Shown: positions 35,363 to 45,387 of the stretch, piece after piece
How positions within the stretch are numbered: position 1 is the stretch's first letter
How the letters are laid out: each line of letters starts with the position of its first letter
From: RUG695 sp050943135
Lineage (GTDB): Bacteria > Planctomycetota > Planctomycetia > Pirellulales > Thermoguttaceae
Assembly: GCA_050943135.1 (NCBI GenBank)
Contig: JBMNOP010000014.1
Coordinates: 1 to 64,000 of the forward strand
Direction: 5' to 3'
Length of the DNA stretch: 64,000 nucleotides
Position numbers and translations under genes: made by a program
The notes under the pieces: model-generated
The model's input: only the letters and a program-made list of their open reading frames with translations
Databases searched by the model: none
What the model was told of the DNA's origin: nothing

Positions 35363-36577
35363 ATGGATTCGGCATCTCCTGTTACGATTAATTGGAAAAA
35401 GAACCTTTTCTTTATCTGGCTGTCGCAATTTCTTTCGATTGCCGGGTTTTCGCTGGTGTTCCCTTTTATTCCGATCTACGTGCGCGACAAATGGGGGATC
35501 AGCGGCGAGCACGAACTCGGGATTTGGATGTCGGCCTTCTACTTTTTCGGAATGCTCAGTTACTGCGGCTCAACTCCTCTTTGGGGTGTACTGGCCGACC
35601 GTTACGGACGTAAACTGATGCTTTTGCGTGCCTGCTATGTGGACGGATTCCTCTTCCCCTGTTTTCTGTTGGCGCCGAATCCGGCTTGTCTGATCCTGAT
35701 TCGGTTCATCACCTCGGCGTTTACCGGGACCGTGGCGGCAGCCCAGACGCTCATTGTAACCAACACACCGGAGGAACATCATGGCTTTTGTTTAGGAACC
35801 CTATCCTCGGCAATCTGGAGCGGTAACCTTGCCGGGGTGACAGCCGGAGGGCTTGTTGTTCACTATTTTGGCTTTACGGTCGCTTTTCTCGTGTGTGGAG
35901 CCGCTTACCTTTTGGCCGGTGTTTTGGCCCACCTTTTTGTGCAGGAGAATTTTATCACCCCCCCCAAAGGAACGCTTCACAAGGCGGGAAATCCGTTCCG
36001 CGGCTTTTCGACGACGGCGTGGATGATCTTTGCGATGATCGTGGTGATGGCTCTCGGAAGAAAATTCGACGAACCCTATGTAGCCCTAATGGTCGAAAAG
36101 ATCTGCGGTCCCGAGAACACCGCGCTCTATACCGGTTTGATCAGTACCGCGGCAGCGATCGGCGGGATCCTTTCTGCAATGACGATCGGCTACCTCTGCG
36201 ATCTCTGGTCGGTTGAAAAAGTGACGTTGCCTGCGGCGCTTATTGCCGCCGGCGGTATGCTGGCTCAGGCCGGTGCGGGAACCCTCCTCTTTTTCGGAAC
36301 TGCTCGCTTCATCAACAATCTGGCGGCCGGAGGCCTGGAACCTGCCTTCTTTTCCATCCTTTCGAAAGTAACCCCGGCCGAAAAGCGTGGGACGGTTTTC
36401 GGCTTGGCGTCAAGTTTTCGAATGGGGGGGATTCTCTTGAGCTCCGTCCTGAGTGGTGTGGTGGTTTGGTTTTCCGGAATCCGGGTGATTTTTGTCGTGG
36501 CCGGCCTCTTTTTTCTTCTCCTTCTGCCGCTGCACGAGGCGGTTCGTAAATCGATGGCCGAAGGTTTGGCTGAGTAG
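35363..36577 (+). CDS. MFS transporter, drug-efflux type
   Basis: A 404-residue protein with about 12 membrane segments. The first loop carries GVLADRYGRKLMLLR, the canonical MFS motif A, and the second half has motif-like TIGYLCDLWSVEK. The layout resembles TetA/Bcr-like multidrug or metabolite exporters. The ATG at 35363 is the first good start; the frame is open from TTG 35288. It lies 72 bases after argG and may be its operon partner. Confidence 0.82.
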   Translation: MDSASPVTINWKKNLFFIWLSQFLSIAGFSLVFPFIPIYVRDKWGISGEHELGIWMSAFYFFGMLSYCGSTPLWGVLADRYGRKLMLLRACYVDGFLFPCFLLAPNPACLILIRFITSAFTGTVAAAQTLIVTNTPEEHHGFCLGTLSSAIWSGNLAGVTAGGLVVHYFGFTVAFLVCGAAYLLAGVLAHLFVQENFITPPKGTLHKAGNPFRGFSTTAWMIFAMIVVMALGRKFDEPYVALMVEKICGPENTALYTGLISTAAAIGGILSAMTIGYLCDLWSVEKVTLPAALIAAGGMLAQAGAGTLLFFGTARFINNLAAGGLEPAFFSILSKVTPAEKRGTVFGLASSFRMGGILLSSVLSGVVVWFSGIRVIFVVAGLFFLLLLPLHEAVRKSMAEGLAE

Positions 36578-36624
36578 CCGATTCTCACCCGAACGCCGTA
36601 GGCTGAATTTGTCCCCGGTAAGAC

Positions 36625-36653
36625 TTGTTTATTTTCCCCCCCCGATGTAAAAT
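36625..36653 (+). promoter_or_regulatory. Promoter of the second haem-motif gene
   Basis: TTGTTT at 36625-36630, a 17-bp spacer that includes a C8-9 run, and TAAAAT at 36648-36653. The homopolymer run could make spacer length variable. Confidence 0.45.
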
Positions 36654-36749
36654 GGTGGGGCCTAGGGGAACAATTTTTCGTCTTTCTGCACTCTTTCTCT
36701 CGAAGGATGCGTTGGGTGAGTGTCTATACTTTACGGTATGGAGTGCTTT

Positions 36750-39700
36750 ATGAGTTTATTCCGTTCTGTGCGAACCGCGTTTGTTGCCGGTCTCTTGTTT
36801 CTTTTTTTTGCTTCCGCTGCCTCGGCTGATCCATGGGGGGAACGCGATCTTGAAAAAGGTTTTCGTGACTGGCTTGGAGCCGACTGGATTTTGCAAGATG
36901 GTGGAAACCCCGGTACGATCTTCGCTTCCGACGATTCCTGGGATCAGGAGATCGCGGTGATCCGAAGGGCCGCCGAAGAGTTGGCCGAGTATAATCGGCC
37001 TCTTGCCGAAGAGAAAATCGCGGCTGCCGAGGAACTGGCCGTGGCCAAAGTCCCGGCAAGAGACCTGCGCTGGAAAGAGATTTACCTGGCGATCTGCTGG
37101 CAACGGCGTCGGTATCGACTCGAAACTCCGGTCGAAGAGACTCCGGTCATCGTCTTCACCAAGCACTATGTGATGGGGGCAAGTCATTACGCTTATACCG
37201 AAGATGTGAGTGACGAAGAATTTAAGGACATCAGTATCGACCGTAAGCCGGGTGGGCAGCTCTGCACGTTGACAGTTAACAAAGACGGTACCACCGAAAC
37301 AAAGGTCCTCTACGAAGTTTCGGACGGTTCGATTCGTGACCCCGACGTCTCCTACGACGGAAAACGAATCGTCTTTTCGATGAGAACCAGTTTTACGGAA
37401 GACGATTATCACCTCTATGAATATTCGGTGGAAACGGGCCAGGTGCGCCAACTGACCTTCGGTTTGGGTGTGGCCGATATCGAACCGGCGTATATGCCCA
37501 ACGGTGATATTGTCTTCGGCTCGACCCGCTGTATTCAGCTGACCGACTGCTGGTGGACCGAGGTGTCGAACATCTTTATGTGCGACGGTGACGGTCGGTT
37601 TCTCCGGCGTATTACCTATGACCAAGTAACCGTCAATTATCCAAAACCCCTTGCCGACGGGCGAATCCTCTACACCCGTTGGGATTACAACGACCGCAAT
37701 CACACTTTCCCGCAGCCCCTTTTCGTGATGAACTCAGACGGGACGGCACAGACCGAGTTCTATGGGAACAACTCCTATTTCCCGACGTCGATCCTTCATG
37801 CACGGGGGATCCCCAATTCCGGGAGTAAAGCTGTTGGGATTGCCGCAGGTCACCACACCTATCAACACGGCAAGCTGATTATGATCGATCGAACGAAAGG
37901 AACTCAAGAAAACGAAGGCGCGACGCTGATCGCTCCGGTACGGGAAACCCCGGCCGACCGTATCGATGTCTACGGCCAAGACGGCGAGTTGTTCGCCTAT
38001 CCCTATCCGTTGAATGACTCCGAATTTCTTGTGACATATACCCCCCTGGGGCGTTCCGACTGGTACAAAACACCGTTCGGGGTCTATTGGTTCGACATTG
38101 ACGGGCGTCGCGAACTTCTGGCATTTGACCCGGCAATCAGTTGCAATCAGCCGGTGCCTTTGAATCCACGGGAAGTTCCTCCTTCGCGCCCTTCCGATGT
38201 CGACTACTCCAAATCGACGGGACGTTACTATGTCCAAAACGTTTACGAAGGGCCGGGGCTTAACGGAATCGAACAGGGAACGATCAAGTCGATTCGGATT
38301 GTCTCGCTCCTCTACCGTCCCTGCGGGTTGGGTCACAATTGGAACTGGGGGGAGATTGTTAGCTCGAACGTTTCAACCCCGGTTTCGATCAACGGGACCT
38401 GGGACGCCAAAAAGGTTATCGGGGAGGTTCCGGTAGAGGCTGACGGTTCTGCCTATTTCGAGGTGCCTGCCCGCACCCCCGTTTATTTCCAGCTCCTCGA
38501 CGAAAATCATGACACGGTTCAGACGATGCGCAGTTGGTCCACCCTACAGCCCGGGGAACTGTTTGGTTGTGTCGGTTGCCATGAACCGAAAGACAGCATC
38601 ATCGCCAACACCTCGGGTCAGACGACCGACGCGTTGAAAAAGCCGGTCGCGATCCCGCAGAACTTTTACGAGCCGGGGCCAGGGTATCGGCAGAACGACG
38701 GTTTCAGTTACGTTCGCGACATTCAGCCGATTTTCGATCGCAACTGTGTGTCGTGCCACGACGGGGGCGAGTCGGCGCCCGCGCCGAACCTGACGGCAGA
38801 CTACGCAGCAAGTCTTGACGACGAAATGAAGGGAAAACGTGATTTCAGCGAGTCCTACGTTCAACTGGTTGATGCCGGGAATAAGGAGAAAAAATATATC
38901 GACTGGCCCGACATTCATTCTCCCCCCCACCTGATGAAAGCGCCGGTTGCCGGTGCGGCCAACAGTCCGATGATGAAGTTGCTCCGAGAACGTACCGGCT
39001 CGCACAGCGGGGTGATTCTTTCCGAAACCGATCTGCGTAAGATCGCCCTCTGGATCGATCTGTTTGTGCCGTATTGCGGATCCTATGATGAAGCGAATCT
39101 TTGGAATAAGGACGAAAAATCTCTTTACGAGTTTTATGTGAAAAAACGAGAAGCCTCGGAAGAGGTTGAGCGTGTGAATATAGCCAAGCTGGTAGAGGTG
39201 GCCGCCGGCGGCGCACTGCCCGACGTGTCGGAATTTCCTCGCTTCGCATTCGGTGGAGTCGGACTTAAAGCGAAATACCGTTCCGATTGGATCGCACGGG
39301 AAATTCCCGCGACCACTCGCAAGTCGGGGGAAGAAAACTTCTACCGCAACCTGGCGCTGAACCCGAACGATGTTCAGGGAACCGAACCGGTGGCCTATCC
39401 GCACGCCTGGACGAATAGTGAGTCGGGGTATCTCCGAAAGAACTCTGCCGCAGCGGCTATTGACGGTTTGGCCTCGCAGGGAGAAGCTGCTTGGCGTCCG
39501 AACTGTCGGCGCGATGCATTTTTACAGATCGATCTGGGGCATGAAGCACAGGTTGATCGAATAGACATCGTCTTCGATCTGGACGAAGAGGGCTCCGATG
39601 TCTGGACGAGTGGTACGCTCCGATTCTCGGATGGTTCAAGCGTCGATGTTACCTTTGATCGTACCTCAGAAAAACAGACGATCTCTTTCGAGAAGCATGT

Positions 39701-39794
39701 TACCGACTCGGTCCGTTTGACAAATCTTCGGTCTGAATCTTTGGCTTCCCCGAAGGGAATCGCGGAGTTGGAGGTTTGGGGAGTTTCACTGTGA
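36750..39794 (+). CDS. Secreted PD40/beta-propeller protein with two CxxCH haem motifs and a discoidin-like C-terminus
   Basis: A 1014-residue paralogue of the 247-3159 protein. ATG 36750 is preceded by GGAG. The signal peptide covers residues 1-29, ending in ASAASA. PD40-type repeats follow (RIVFSMRTSF, NGDIVFGSTRC, DGRILYTRWDYNDRN). CVGCH is at about 607 and CVSCHDGGES at 666. The last 110 residues (RRDAFLQIDLGHEAQVDRID) look like an F5/8 type C (discoidin) fold and are absent in the other copy. Binding of glycans or surfaces through that domain is a reasonable inference. The redox role of the haems is unknown. The GT39-like gene follows after 25 bases. Confidence 0.82.
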   Translation: MSLFRSVRTAFVAGLLFLFFASAASADPWGERDLEKGFRDWLGADWILQDGGNPGTIFASDDSWDQEIAVIRRAAEELAEYNRPLAEEKIAAAEELAVAKVPARDLRWKEIYLAICWQRRRYRLETPVEETPVIVFTKHYVMGASHYAYTEDVSDEEFKDISIDRKPGGQLCTLTVNKDGTTETKVLYEVSDGSIRDPDVSYDGKRIVFSMRTSFTEDDYHLYEYSVETGQVRQLTFGLGVADIEPAYMPNGDIVFGSTRCIQLTDCWWTEVSNIFMCDGDGRFLRRITYDQVTVNYPKPLADGRILYTRWDYNDRNHTFPQPLFVMNSDGTAQTEFYGNNSYFPTSILHARGIPNSGSKAVGIAAGHHTYQHGKLIMIDRTKGTQENEGATLIAPVRETPADRIDVYGQDGELFAYPYPLNDSEFLVTYTPLGRSDWYKTPFGVYWFDIDGRRELLAFDPAISCNQPVPLNPREVPPSRPSDVDYSKSTGRYYVQNVYEGPGLNGIEQGTIKSIRIVSLLYRPCGLGHNWNWGEIVSSNVSTPVSINGTWDAKKVIGEVPVEADGSAYFEVPARTPVYFQLLDENHDTVQTMRSWSTLQPGELFGCVGCHEPKDSIIANTSGQTTDALKKPVAIPQNFYEPGPGYRQNDGFSYVRDIQPIFDRNCVSCHDGGESAPAPNLTADYAASLDDEMKGKRDFSESYVQLVDAGNKEKKYIDWPDIHSPPHLMKAPVAGAANSPMMKLLRERTGSHSGVILSETDLRKIALWIDLFVPYCGSYDEANLWNKDEKSLYEFYVKKREASEEVERVNIAKLVEVAAGGALPDVSEFPRFAFGGVGLKAKYRSDWIAREIPATTRKSGEENFYRNLALNPNDVQGTEPVAYPHAWTNSESGYLRKNSAAAAIDGLASQGEAAWRPNCRRDAFLQIDLGHEAQVDRIDIVFDLDEEGSDVWTSGTLRFSDGSSVDVTFDRTSEKQTISFEKHVTDSVRLTNLRSESLASPKGIAELEVWGVSL

Positions 39795-39819
39795 ACCTTT
39801 TCGTTTCCCGTTTTAGGAA

Positions 39820-41124
39820 ATGCGAAGAGTGTCTCGACGTCGATTTTATCTTGCAGCGGTCCTGATCCTGTTTCTAGCTTTCGCACTGCGATTAGGTGGA
39901 GCGATCGCCTGGGAGCGTTTCGTCGGTTCGAGTCGAGAGACGCCGTTTTTTTTCGGCGACAGTGATTCTTACTGGCAATTGGGCCGCGCGTTGGCCAACG
40001 GTGCGCATTACGAACATGACCCGGTCCGTCAATGGAAAGTCTTCCGCATGCCGGGCTATCCGCTCTTGTTGTCCCCCCTCTTTTTTGTTTCGGATGACCC
40101 GCCTGTTTTTGCCGCACGCCTCGAAAATGTTTTTCTGGGTGTTGCCACGGTCCTTCTGACCGGAGTCCTCGCCAACGCACTTTCGCACGACAGACGGGTC
40201 GTTCTTCTGGCGATGCTGTTGGCTGCGGTCCTTCCCGAACTGATCTTACAGTCGGTGGGAGTGTTGTCGGAAGAGCTTTTCTGTGTCATAACCCTTGCAC
40301 TTTCCCTTGCGTTGATCGGACTTATACGTAGCGCCTTTTCTTCCGGTTGGGCGTTTTTGACCGGGGTGCTTTGGGGGTTGGCGGTTTATGTACGTCCCGA
40401 CGGACTTTACCTGCTCCCTTTTACAGTACTTGTGTATCTTCTCTTTTCCGACGCCCGTCGGTTTGTTGCCTCGTTTTTCGGCCGTTTCCTAACCTCGGTT
40501 GGGGTAACGCTTTTGGTTTTCGCCACGCTCCTGGCTCCATGGTGGGTAAGGAATTATCGATTGACCGGCACGTTTGTGCCGACGACACTCCAGGTAGGGG
40601 CGAGTCTTTACGACGGGCTTTCCCCGACGGCGGACGGCCGGAGCAATATGGATTTTGTCGATCGGTTTCGGAACGAAGCAGCATCGGAACCATCGTCCGA
40701 GTTCTATGAGGTTCGGCTCGACCGCTTGATGAAAAATGCCGCACTCGATTGGGCTACGACGCATCCGGCCAAGGTGTTTCATTTGGCGTGTGTTAAATTT
40801 GCCCGTCTCTGGAATATCTTTCCGAACGAGCCTACTTTTTCGGCACTTCCGGGAAAACTACTGATCTTCCTTTCTTTCGGCCCGCTGTTGCTCTGTGCTT
40901 TGGGTGGTGTGTGGCAGTACCGGCGTAACCGTCTTTCGTATCTTTTATGGATTCCGGCGATCTACGTGACCCTTCTGCATCTCATCTTTGTTTCTTCGCT
41001 CCGGTATCGCGCACCGGTTCTGCCCGGACTTGCGATTCTCGCTGCCCTCTTTTTGGTCTCTTTTCGAGGCAAAGAGAAAGCCGTCGTGACCCACCGTGAT
41101 ACCGAAACAGAAGAGGTCTCCTGA
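39820..41124 (+). CDS. GT39/GT-C-fold glycosyltransferase, membrane-bound
   Basis: A 434-residue protein with about 9-10 membrane helices. The first periplasmic loop contains GDSDSYWQLGRALANG and RMPGYPLLLSPLFF, the acidic D-x-D/E-like loop and the RxPGYP motif typical of ArnT/PMT-type glycosyltransferases. It uses a lipid-linked sugar donor; the acceptor is unknown. The gene starts 25 bases after the haem-motif propeller protein, so one transcript is likely. Confidence 0.78.
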   Translation: MRRVSRRRFYLAAVLILFLAFALRLGGAIAWERFVGSSRETPFFFGDSDSYWQLGRALANGAHYEHDPVRQWKVFRMPGYPLLLSPLFFVSDDPPVFAARLENVFLGVATVLLTGVLANALSHDRRVVLLAMLLAAVLPELILQSVGVLSEELFCVITLALSLALIGLIRSAFSSGWAFLTGVLWGLAVYVRPDGLYLLPFTVLVYLLFSDARRFVASFFGRFLTSVGVTLLVFATLLAPWWVRNYRLTGTFVPTTLQVGASLYDGLSPTADGRSNMDFVDRFRNEAASEPSSEFYEVRLDRLMKNAALDWATTHPAKVFHLACVKFARLWNIFPNEPTFSALPGKLLIFLSFGPLLLCALGGVWQYRRNRLSYLLWIPAIYVTLLHLIFVSSLRYRAPVLPGLAILAALFLVSFRGKEKAVVTHRDTETEEVS

Positions 41125-41154
41125 GTTCCTGAACGGGAGGCATTCCCCCCTGCC

Positions 41155-41177
41155 GGGATTAATGAAATTTCCCGGGC
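41155..41177. terminator. Possible bidirectional terminator
   Basis: CCGGGA and TCCCGG pair over an 11-base loop in the 71-base gap between the convergent glycosyltransferase and hemA. There is no strong T-run. Confidence 0.3.
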
Positions 41178-41195
41178 ATATTTGTGCGTCTGAGC

Positions 41196-42476
41196 TTACT
41201 TGTCCTGGAAGCGGAAAAGCTTGAACATCGCGTCCAAAAGACGGGTCGGTTTCTCTTCCTGCGACTCGTCACGCAGCGAGCGCATCGGCGCATGGAGGAG
41301 TTTGTTGATCAGATGGTCGAAGGCATAACGAATTTCTGCCTTGGTTTCGGGAGAGAGATCGCCGCATTTGTTCAGGAGCCGTTCGACCTCTTCGTCTTTC
41401 ACATTGTTCCATTGTCGGCGCAATTTGCCGATCAGTTCGCCGGAGTCGCGTAGTCGGATGTTTTTCAAAAACGATTCTGTTTCCTGGTTGATCACCCGCA
41501 ACGCTTTGGGGATCTCACGGTCACGCGCCTTGCGGTTTCGCAGGCACGCTTTTTCGAGGTCGTCGATTGAGTAGAGATAGAGGTTTGGAAATCCGGCAAG
41601 CTGCTCATCCAGGTTACGCGGAACCGATAAGTCGAGCATAAAAAGGGGGCGACCGATACGCAACGGCGCGATCGCGCGGTAGTCCGCGACGGTAATGACC
41701 GGTTCGGTCGACCCGGTCGCGGCGATCAGCAGATCGGCCCTCGCCAGTTCCGAAATGCGATCGGTCCAGTTGACCGCTGCGCCACCGAAACGTTCTGCCA
41801 GCCCGTCGGCCTTTTCTTGGTCGCGGTTGGCCACGACAATCTTGTTCCCGCCGGCTTCTTTCAGATAGCGGAGGGTTTCTTCGGCCATCTCGCCCGCACC
41901 GAGAACGAGCGTGTGCTTGTCGGAGAGCTTTTCGAAAAGCTCCAGGGCAAAATCGGAGACGGCGATCGCCGGAATGCTGACCCGATGCCGAAAGAGTTCC
42001 GTCTCGACCGAAACCTGTTTCGCCGCTTTTAGCGCGTGCTGAAAGAGGGAATGCAGTGCGATCCCCGTGCTCCCCCCGTCGGAGGCGATGCTGTAGGCTT
42101 CTTTGATTTGAGCCAAGATTTGCGGCTCTCCCAACACCATACTCTCTAGGCTTGCCGCGACCGAGAACAGGTGGCGAATGGCCTCGTCACCATCGAGAAG
42201 GCGGAAATTTTCTTCCCGGAGTTTTCCGTCGGGGTTTTTCTCAGCCCGTGTTGCCAGGAAGTGCATCATTGCGGTGTCTTCTGGGAAGGCGTCTTCCTGA
42301 GTGCCGAGGTAGAGCTCCGTGCGATTACAGGTCGAAAGGAGAACCGCCTCGGTCTCCGGAAAAGCTTCGCGCCAGCTTTCCAGGAAGGGGCGCACCTGGC
42401 TTTGAGAAAAGAAATATGTCTCGCGAACGGCGACCGACGCCGTTTTATGATCGATTCCTATCATGCGGAATTTCAC
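41196..42476 (-). CDS. hemA: Glutamyl-tRNA reductase
   Basis: A 426-residue enzyme for the first step of C5-pathway haem synthesis. The catalytic nucleophile is C50 in LLSTCNRTELY. The substrate-binding SMVLGEPQILAQIKEAY is intact, as are the NADPH-domain GAGEMAE and the C-terminal dimerisation domain. Its ATG overlaps the stop of the HemX-like gene (ATGA), so translation is coupled. Confidence 0.96.
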   Translation of the reverse strand: MKFRMIGIDHKTASVAVRETYFFSQSQVRPFLESWREAFPETEAVLLSTCNRTELYLGTQEDAFPEDTAMMHFLATRAEKNPDGKLREENFRLLDGDEAIRHLFSVAASLESMVLGEPQILAQIKEAYSIASDGGSTGIALHSLFQHALKAAKQVSVETELFRHRVSIPAIAVSDFALELFEKLSDKHTLVLGAGEMAEETLRYLKEAGGNKIVVANRDQEKADGLAERFGGAAVNWTDRISELARADLLIAATGSTEPVITVADYRAIAPLRIGRPLFMLDLSVPRNLDEQLAGFPNLYLYSIDDLEKACLRNRKARDREIPKALRVINQETESFLKNIRLRDSGELIGKLRRQWNNVKDEEVERLLNKCGDLSPETKAEIRYAFDHLINKLLHAPMRSLRDESQEEKPTRLLDAMFKLFRFQDK

Positions 42477-43399
42477 GGCGTCGTCTCCTCTTCCGGTCGA
42501 GAATCTTCAGAGACAGTGCTCACCGTGTTCCGCGGAAAGAGCCAGTGGGCTCGTGAATTAACGATTCCGTAACCGAGCACGAAGATCAGAATCAGGAACC
42601 CGACGATATTTAGAACGGCGGTTCGTGCGTCACTATGGCTCTGATCCGATTTCGAGACCGCCGGAAGGAGAATTCCGAGGAAGAGAAGTAGGAATATCCC
42701 CCCCAGGATCATCAGGTCGCCCGAGACGGGAGTACCACCGGCAGCCGAGGCGTAACACAGCACCAGGCCGAAGAAGACGCCGATGGTCAGGAAAGAGAGA
42801 GAAATGCGGGATGAAAAGCGATTGGCCTTTCCAAGCCATTCGAGACTCGGGAAGGGAACTCCGCGCAGAAAACCGGTTTTGCTCTTGATCTTTGCCCGTT
42901 GCAAAAAAAACATAACCCCGATCACAAAACCGTGAAAGAGAAAGACCGTGGCGGCAAGAAGCGCAGCGGCGTGAATGGTGCCAAACAGGCGTGATGTTTC
43001 GGGAAGCCGGGCATCGGCAAGGGCCGAACCCACCGGGATCGCCAGAAAAATCGCAGGAAAGAGGAATACGCCGAACGGGGTCTTCGGATAACCGAGAAAG
43101 AGGGAAAGGGTCAGGACCGCGAGCCCCCAGGCCAGCACGAAGAACCATTGGCTCGCGCCGGGTGTTGCCTGTGTGTCGCCGAGGAATGTGTATTTCAGAA
43201 TCCAGACCGTATGAAGCGCCAGCCCAATCAACAGACTTGCCAGTGAGACGACACGCAGAGTCCGTCCGTCTCGCCGAACTCTGCACAGTTCGACGAGAAA
43301 GGCGAAAAGGTAGAGTGTCAGGAAGATGAACGGCATCGAAGAGGAGATGAAGGCACCGGGGCAGACATCAAGGCCAAAAACCCAAAAGCTTCGTGTCAT
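42473..43399 (-). CDS. HemX/CcsA-like cytochrome c assembly membrane protein
   Basis: A 308-residue protein with eight membrane helices by eye. The middle resembles the CcsA/HemX family (GTIHAAALLAATVFLFHGFV and the following segments), although the WWD signature of true haem-handling proteins is not evident. ATG 43399 follows AAGGGGG; the frame extends upstream to 43837 but that part overlaps dnaX antiparallel frames and is unlikely. It may affect hemA stability as in Bacillus HemX, or take part in cytochrome c maturation. It sits between dnaX (70 bases upstream) and hemA. Confidence 0.75.
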   Translation of the reverse strand: MTRSFWVFGLDVCPGAFISSSMPFIFLTLYLFAFLVELCRVRRDGRTLRVVSLASLLIGLALHTVWILKYTFLGDTQATPGASQWFFVLAWGLAVLTLSLFLGYPKTPFGVFLFPAIFLAIPVGSALADARLPETSRLFGTIHAAALLAATVFLFHGFVIGVMFFLQRAKIKSKTGFLRGVPFPSLEWLGKANRFSSRISLSFLTIGVFFGLVLCYASAAGGTPVSGDLMILGGIFLLLFLGILLPAVSKSDQSHSDARTAVLNIVGFLILIFVLGYGIVNSRAHWLFPRNTVSTVSEDSRPEEETTP

Positions 43400-43469
43400 T
43401 TTTTCCCCCTTCGATTCTCCTGTGATCCCGATTTCTTTTTTACGCTTTTCCCCAAGAGAGGAGGCTACA

Positions 43470-45329
43470 CTACGGTGTTCCTTCCGATGAGTCTCGAATA
43501 TATTCCAGCTTTCCGCCGAACATTTTTTCCACATCTTTGACCATCGGGGTTCCGCTCTTTTTACGCAACTCGTCGAACTTGGCAGTTTGTGAAACTCTCT
43601 TTGGTTTTGGCTTGGCCGGAGATGCGGGGAGCGGCTCGTTCGTCCGAAAGATTTCAATCGGAATCTGTGTTTCGGAAACGAACTCCGAAAGGGTGCTTGA
43701 GATTGTCGCGATCCCCTTTTGGCAGATATCCACTGCCTGATCCCGTTCTGCGTTGGGAGGGAATCCGATCCGGAGCACCGAGCCAGTCCACTCCAGACGG
43801 GTACAGGCCCGTGTGGCGCTCGAAAGAGAAACGCCAAAGCGCTCCGAAAGATTGCGCCAAATCACGAGGAGTGCGTTATAATCGAGTGAATCGAGCGAGG
43901 GTTTCGGTACCGTCGGTGGGTCTTCGGGAAGCGACTCCTCGGAACGGGGGGGGGGAGCTGCGGTATTCGGAGAGTTGACCGGTGTATTGGTTTGTCTAGC
44001 AGACGTCATTCCGAGGAATTCCGTCGAAAACAACTTTGGCCGACCGGAGGCAGGTAGGGCATCCGCCGCGCTTGGATTCAGGTCAGGTATTTTTTTTAGG
44101 GACCCAGTAGCCGGTACGTCGACCATCGGACTCGGAATCCGACCCGAACGGAGTTGCTCAATCAGCCGAACCGCGTCGGTCAGTCGACCGAGGGAACAAA
44201 GGCGCACCAGGGTTATCTCGGCAAGAATCTGACCCTGGGTGGTGTAACGCATGCGTGAGATAGTCTGCGAGATGACCTGGATCGAGGCCAAAAGTCGTTC
44301 GGTGCCGAATACTCCGGCAATATCTTTTAATGTTTCGAATCGGCTGGGATCGGAGTAGAGCAGCGCGTCTTGTTGACAGCCGCACGAGACGACGAGCAGG
44401 TCGCGAAAGATACCGACCATCTGTTCGAGCAGGACACCGAAATCGACTCCTTCGCCGGCTGCCTTGGTCAGGATCGGAAAAAGGTCGGCGGGAGTGTCGT
44501 TTTTAATGACGTCGATCAGATCAAAGATCTTCTGATCATCAACCGTTCCGAGCATTCCGTTAACATCGGCCATCGTGATATGCACGGGAACAAACGAAAG
44601 TAACTGCTCCAGGAGGGATTGTGCGTCACGCATCGAACCGTTGGCGCGGCGAGCCAATGTTTCACAGACACCGGCGTCGGTCGAAATTCCCTCGTTCGTG
44701 GCGATATAACGCAAATGTTCGGCGATCATTTGCGCGTTGATCCCCGCAAAATCGAATCGCTGACAGCGCGAAAGGATGGTGATCGGCAGTTTGTTCGGTT
44801 CGGTGGTGCAGAAGATGAATTTTACGTGCCCAGGAGGCTCTTCGAGAATTTTCAGCAGAGCGTTGAACGCCTCGCGGGTGAGCATGTGCACTTCGTCGAT
44901 AATGTAAATCTTATAACGCGCGCGACTCGGTCTGATAGTGGCGTTCTGGCGCAATTGGCGGATCTCGTCGATTCCACGGTTGCTCGCGCCGTCGATTTCA
45001 AGCACGTCAATATCTTCACCGGAACCGATCGCCCGACAGAGATCGCATTCGTTACATGGGGCTGGGGTCGGGCCGTGGACGCAGTTGAGTGCTTTGGCGA
45101 GGATTCGGGCCGAGGAGGTTTTGCCGACCCCGCGCGCACCAGCAAAGAGATAGGCGTGCCCAATTCGGCCGCTAGTGATTGCTCCTTTTAGGGTCTTGGC
45201 GACATGTTCTTGCCCGATCAGGGCATCGAATCCCTGAGGACGATAGCGCCGCGCGACAACTTGATAGGAAGTCTCTTTTTCATTTCCCGAATCGGATTGT
45301 TCTTGTCCGGTCAAATCTTCGGCCATCAT
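43470..45329 (-). CDS. dnaX: DNA polymerase III subunits gamma/tau
   Basis: A 619-residue clamp-loader ATPase. Walker A GARGVGKT is at 64-71, the zinc cysteines lie in NCVHGPTPAPCNECDLC, Walker B is YIIDEVHML, and the SRC arginine finger is in ILSRCQRFDF. The C-terminal third (after about 390) is low-complexity followed by a small domain. It follows the SRP RNA on the same strand. I did not find a clear A-rich slippery site for producing gamma. Confidence 0.95.
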   Translation of the reverse strand: MMAEDLTGQEQSDSGNEKETSYQVVARRYRPQGFDALIGQEHVAKTLKGAITSGRIGHAYLFAGARGVGKTSSARILAKALNCVHGPTPAPCNECDLCRAIGSGEDIDVLEIDGASNRGIDEIRQLRQNATIRPSRARYKIYIIDEVHMLTREAFNALLKILEEPPGHVKFIFCTTEPNKLPITILSRCQRFDFAGINAQMIAEHLRYIATNEGISTDAGVCETLARRANGSMRDAQSLLEQLLSFVPVHITMADVNGMLGTVDDQKIFDLIDVIKNDTPADLFPILTKAAGEGVDFGVLLEQMVGIFRDLLVVSCGCQQDALLYSDPSRFETLKDIAGVFGTERLLASIQVISQTISRMRYTTQGQILAEITLVRLCSLGRLTDAVRLIEQLRSGRIPSPMVDVPATGSLKKIPDLNPSAADALPASGRPKLFSTEFLGMTSARQTNTPVNSPNTAAPPPRSEESLPEDPPTVPKPSLDSLDYNALLVIWRNLSERFGVSLSSATRACTRLEWTGSVLRIGFPPNAERDQAVDICQKGIATISSTLSEFVSETQIPIEIFRTNEPLPASPAKPKPKRVSQTAKFDELRKKSGTPMVKDVEKMFGGKLEYIRDSSEGTP

Positions 45330-45387
45330 TTATTCATCATTTCCGGAGTCTTGCAAACCGCACCACTCGCGAGAGGAGACTCATCAA

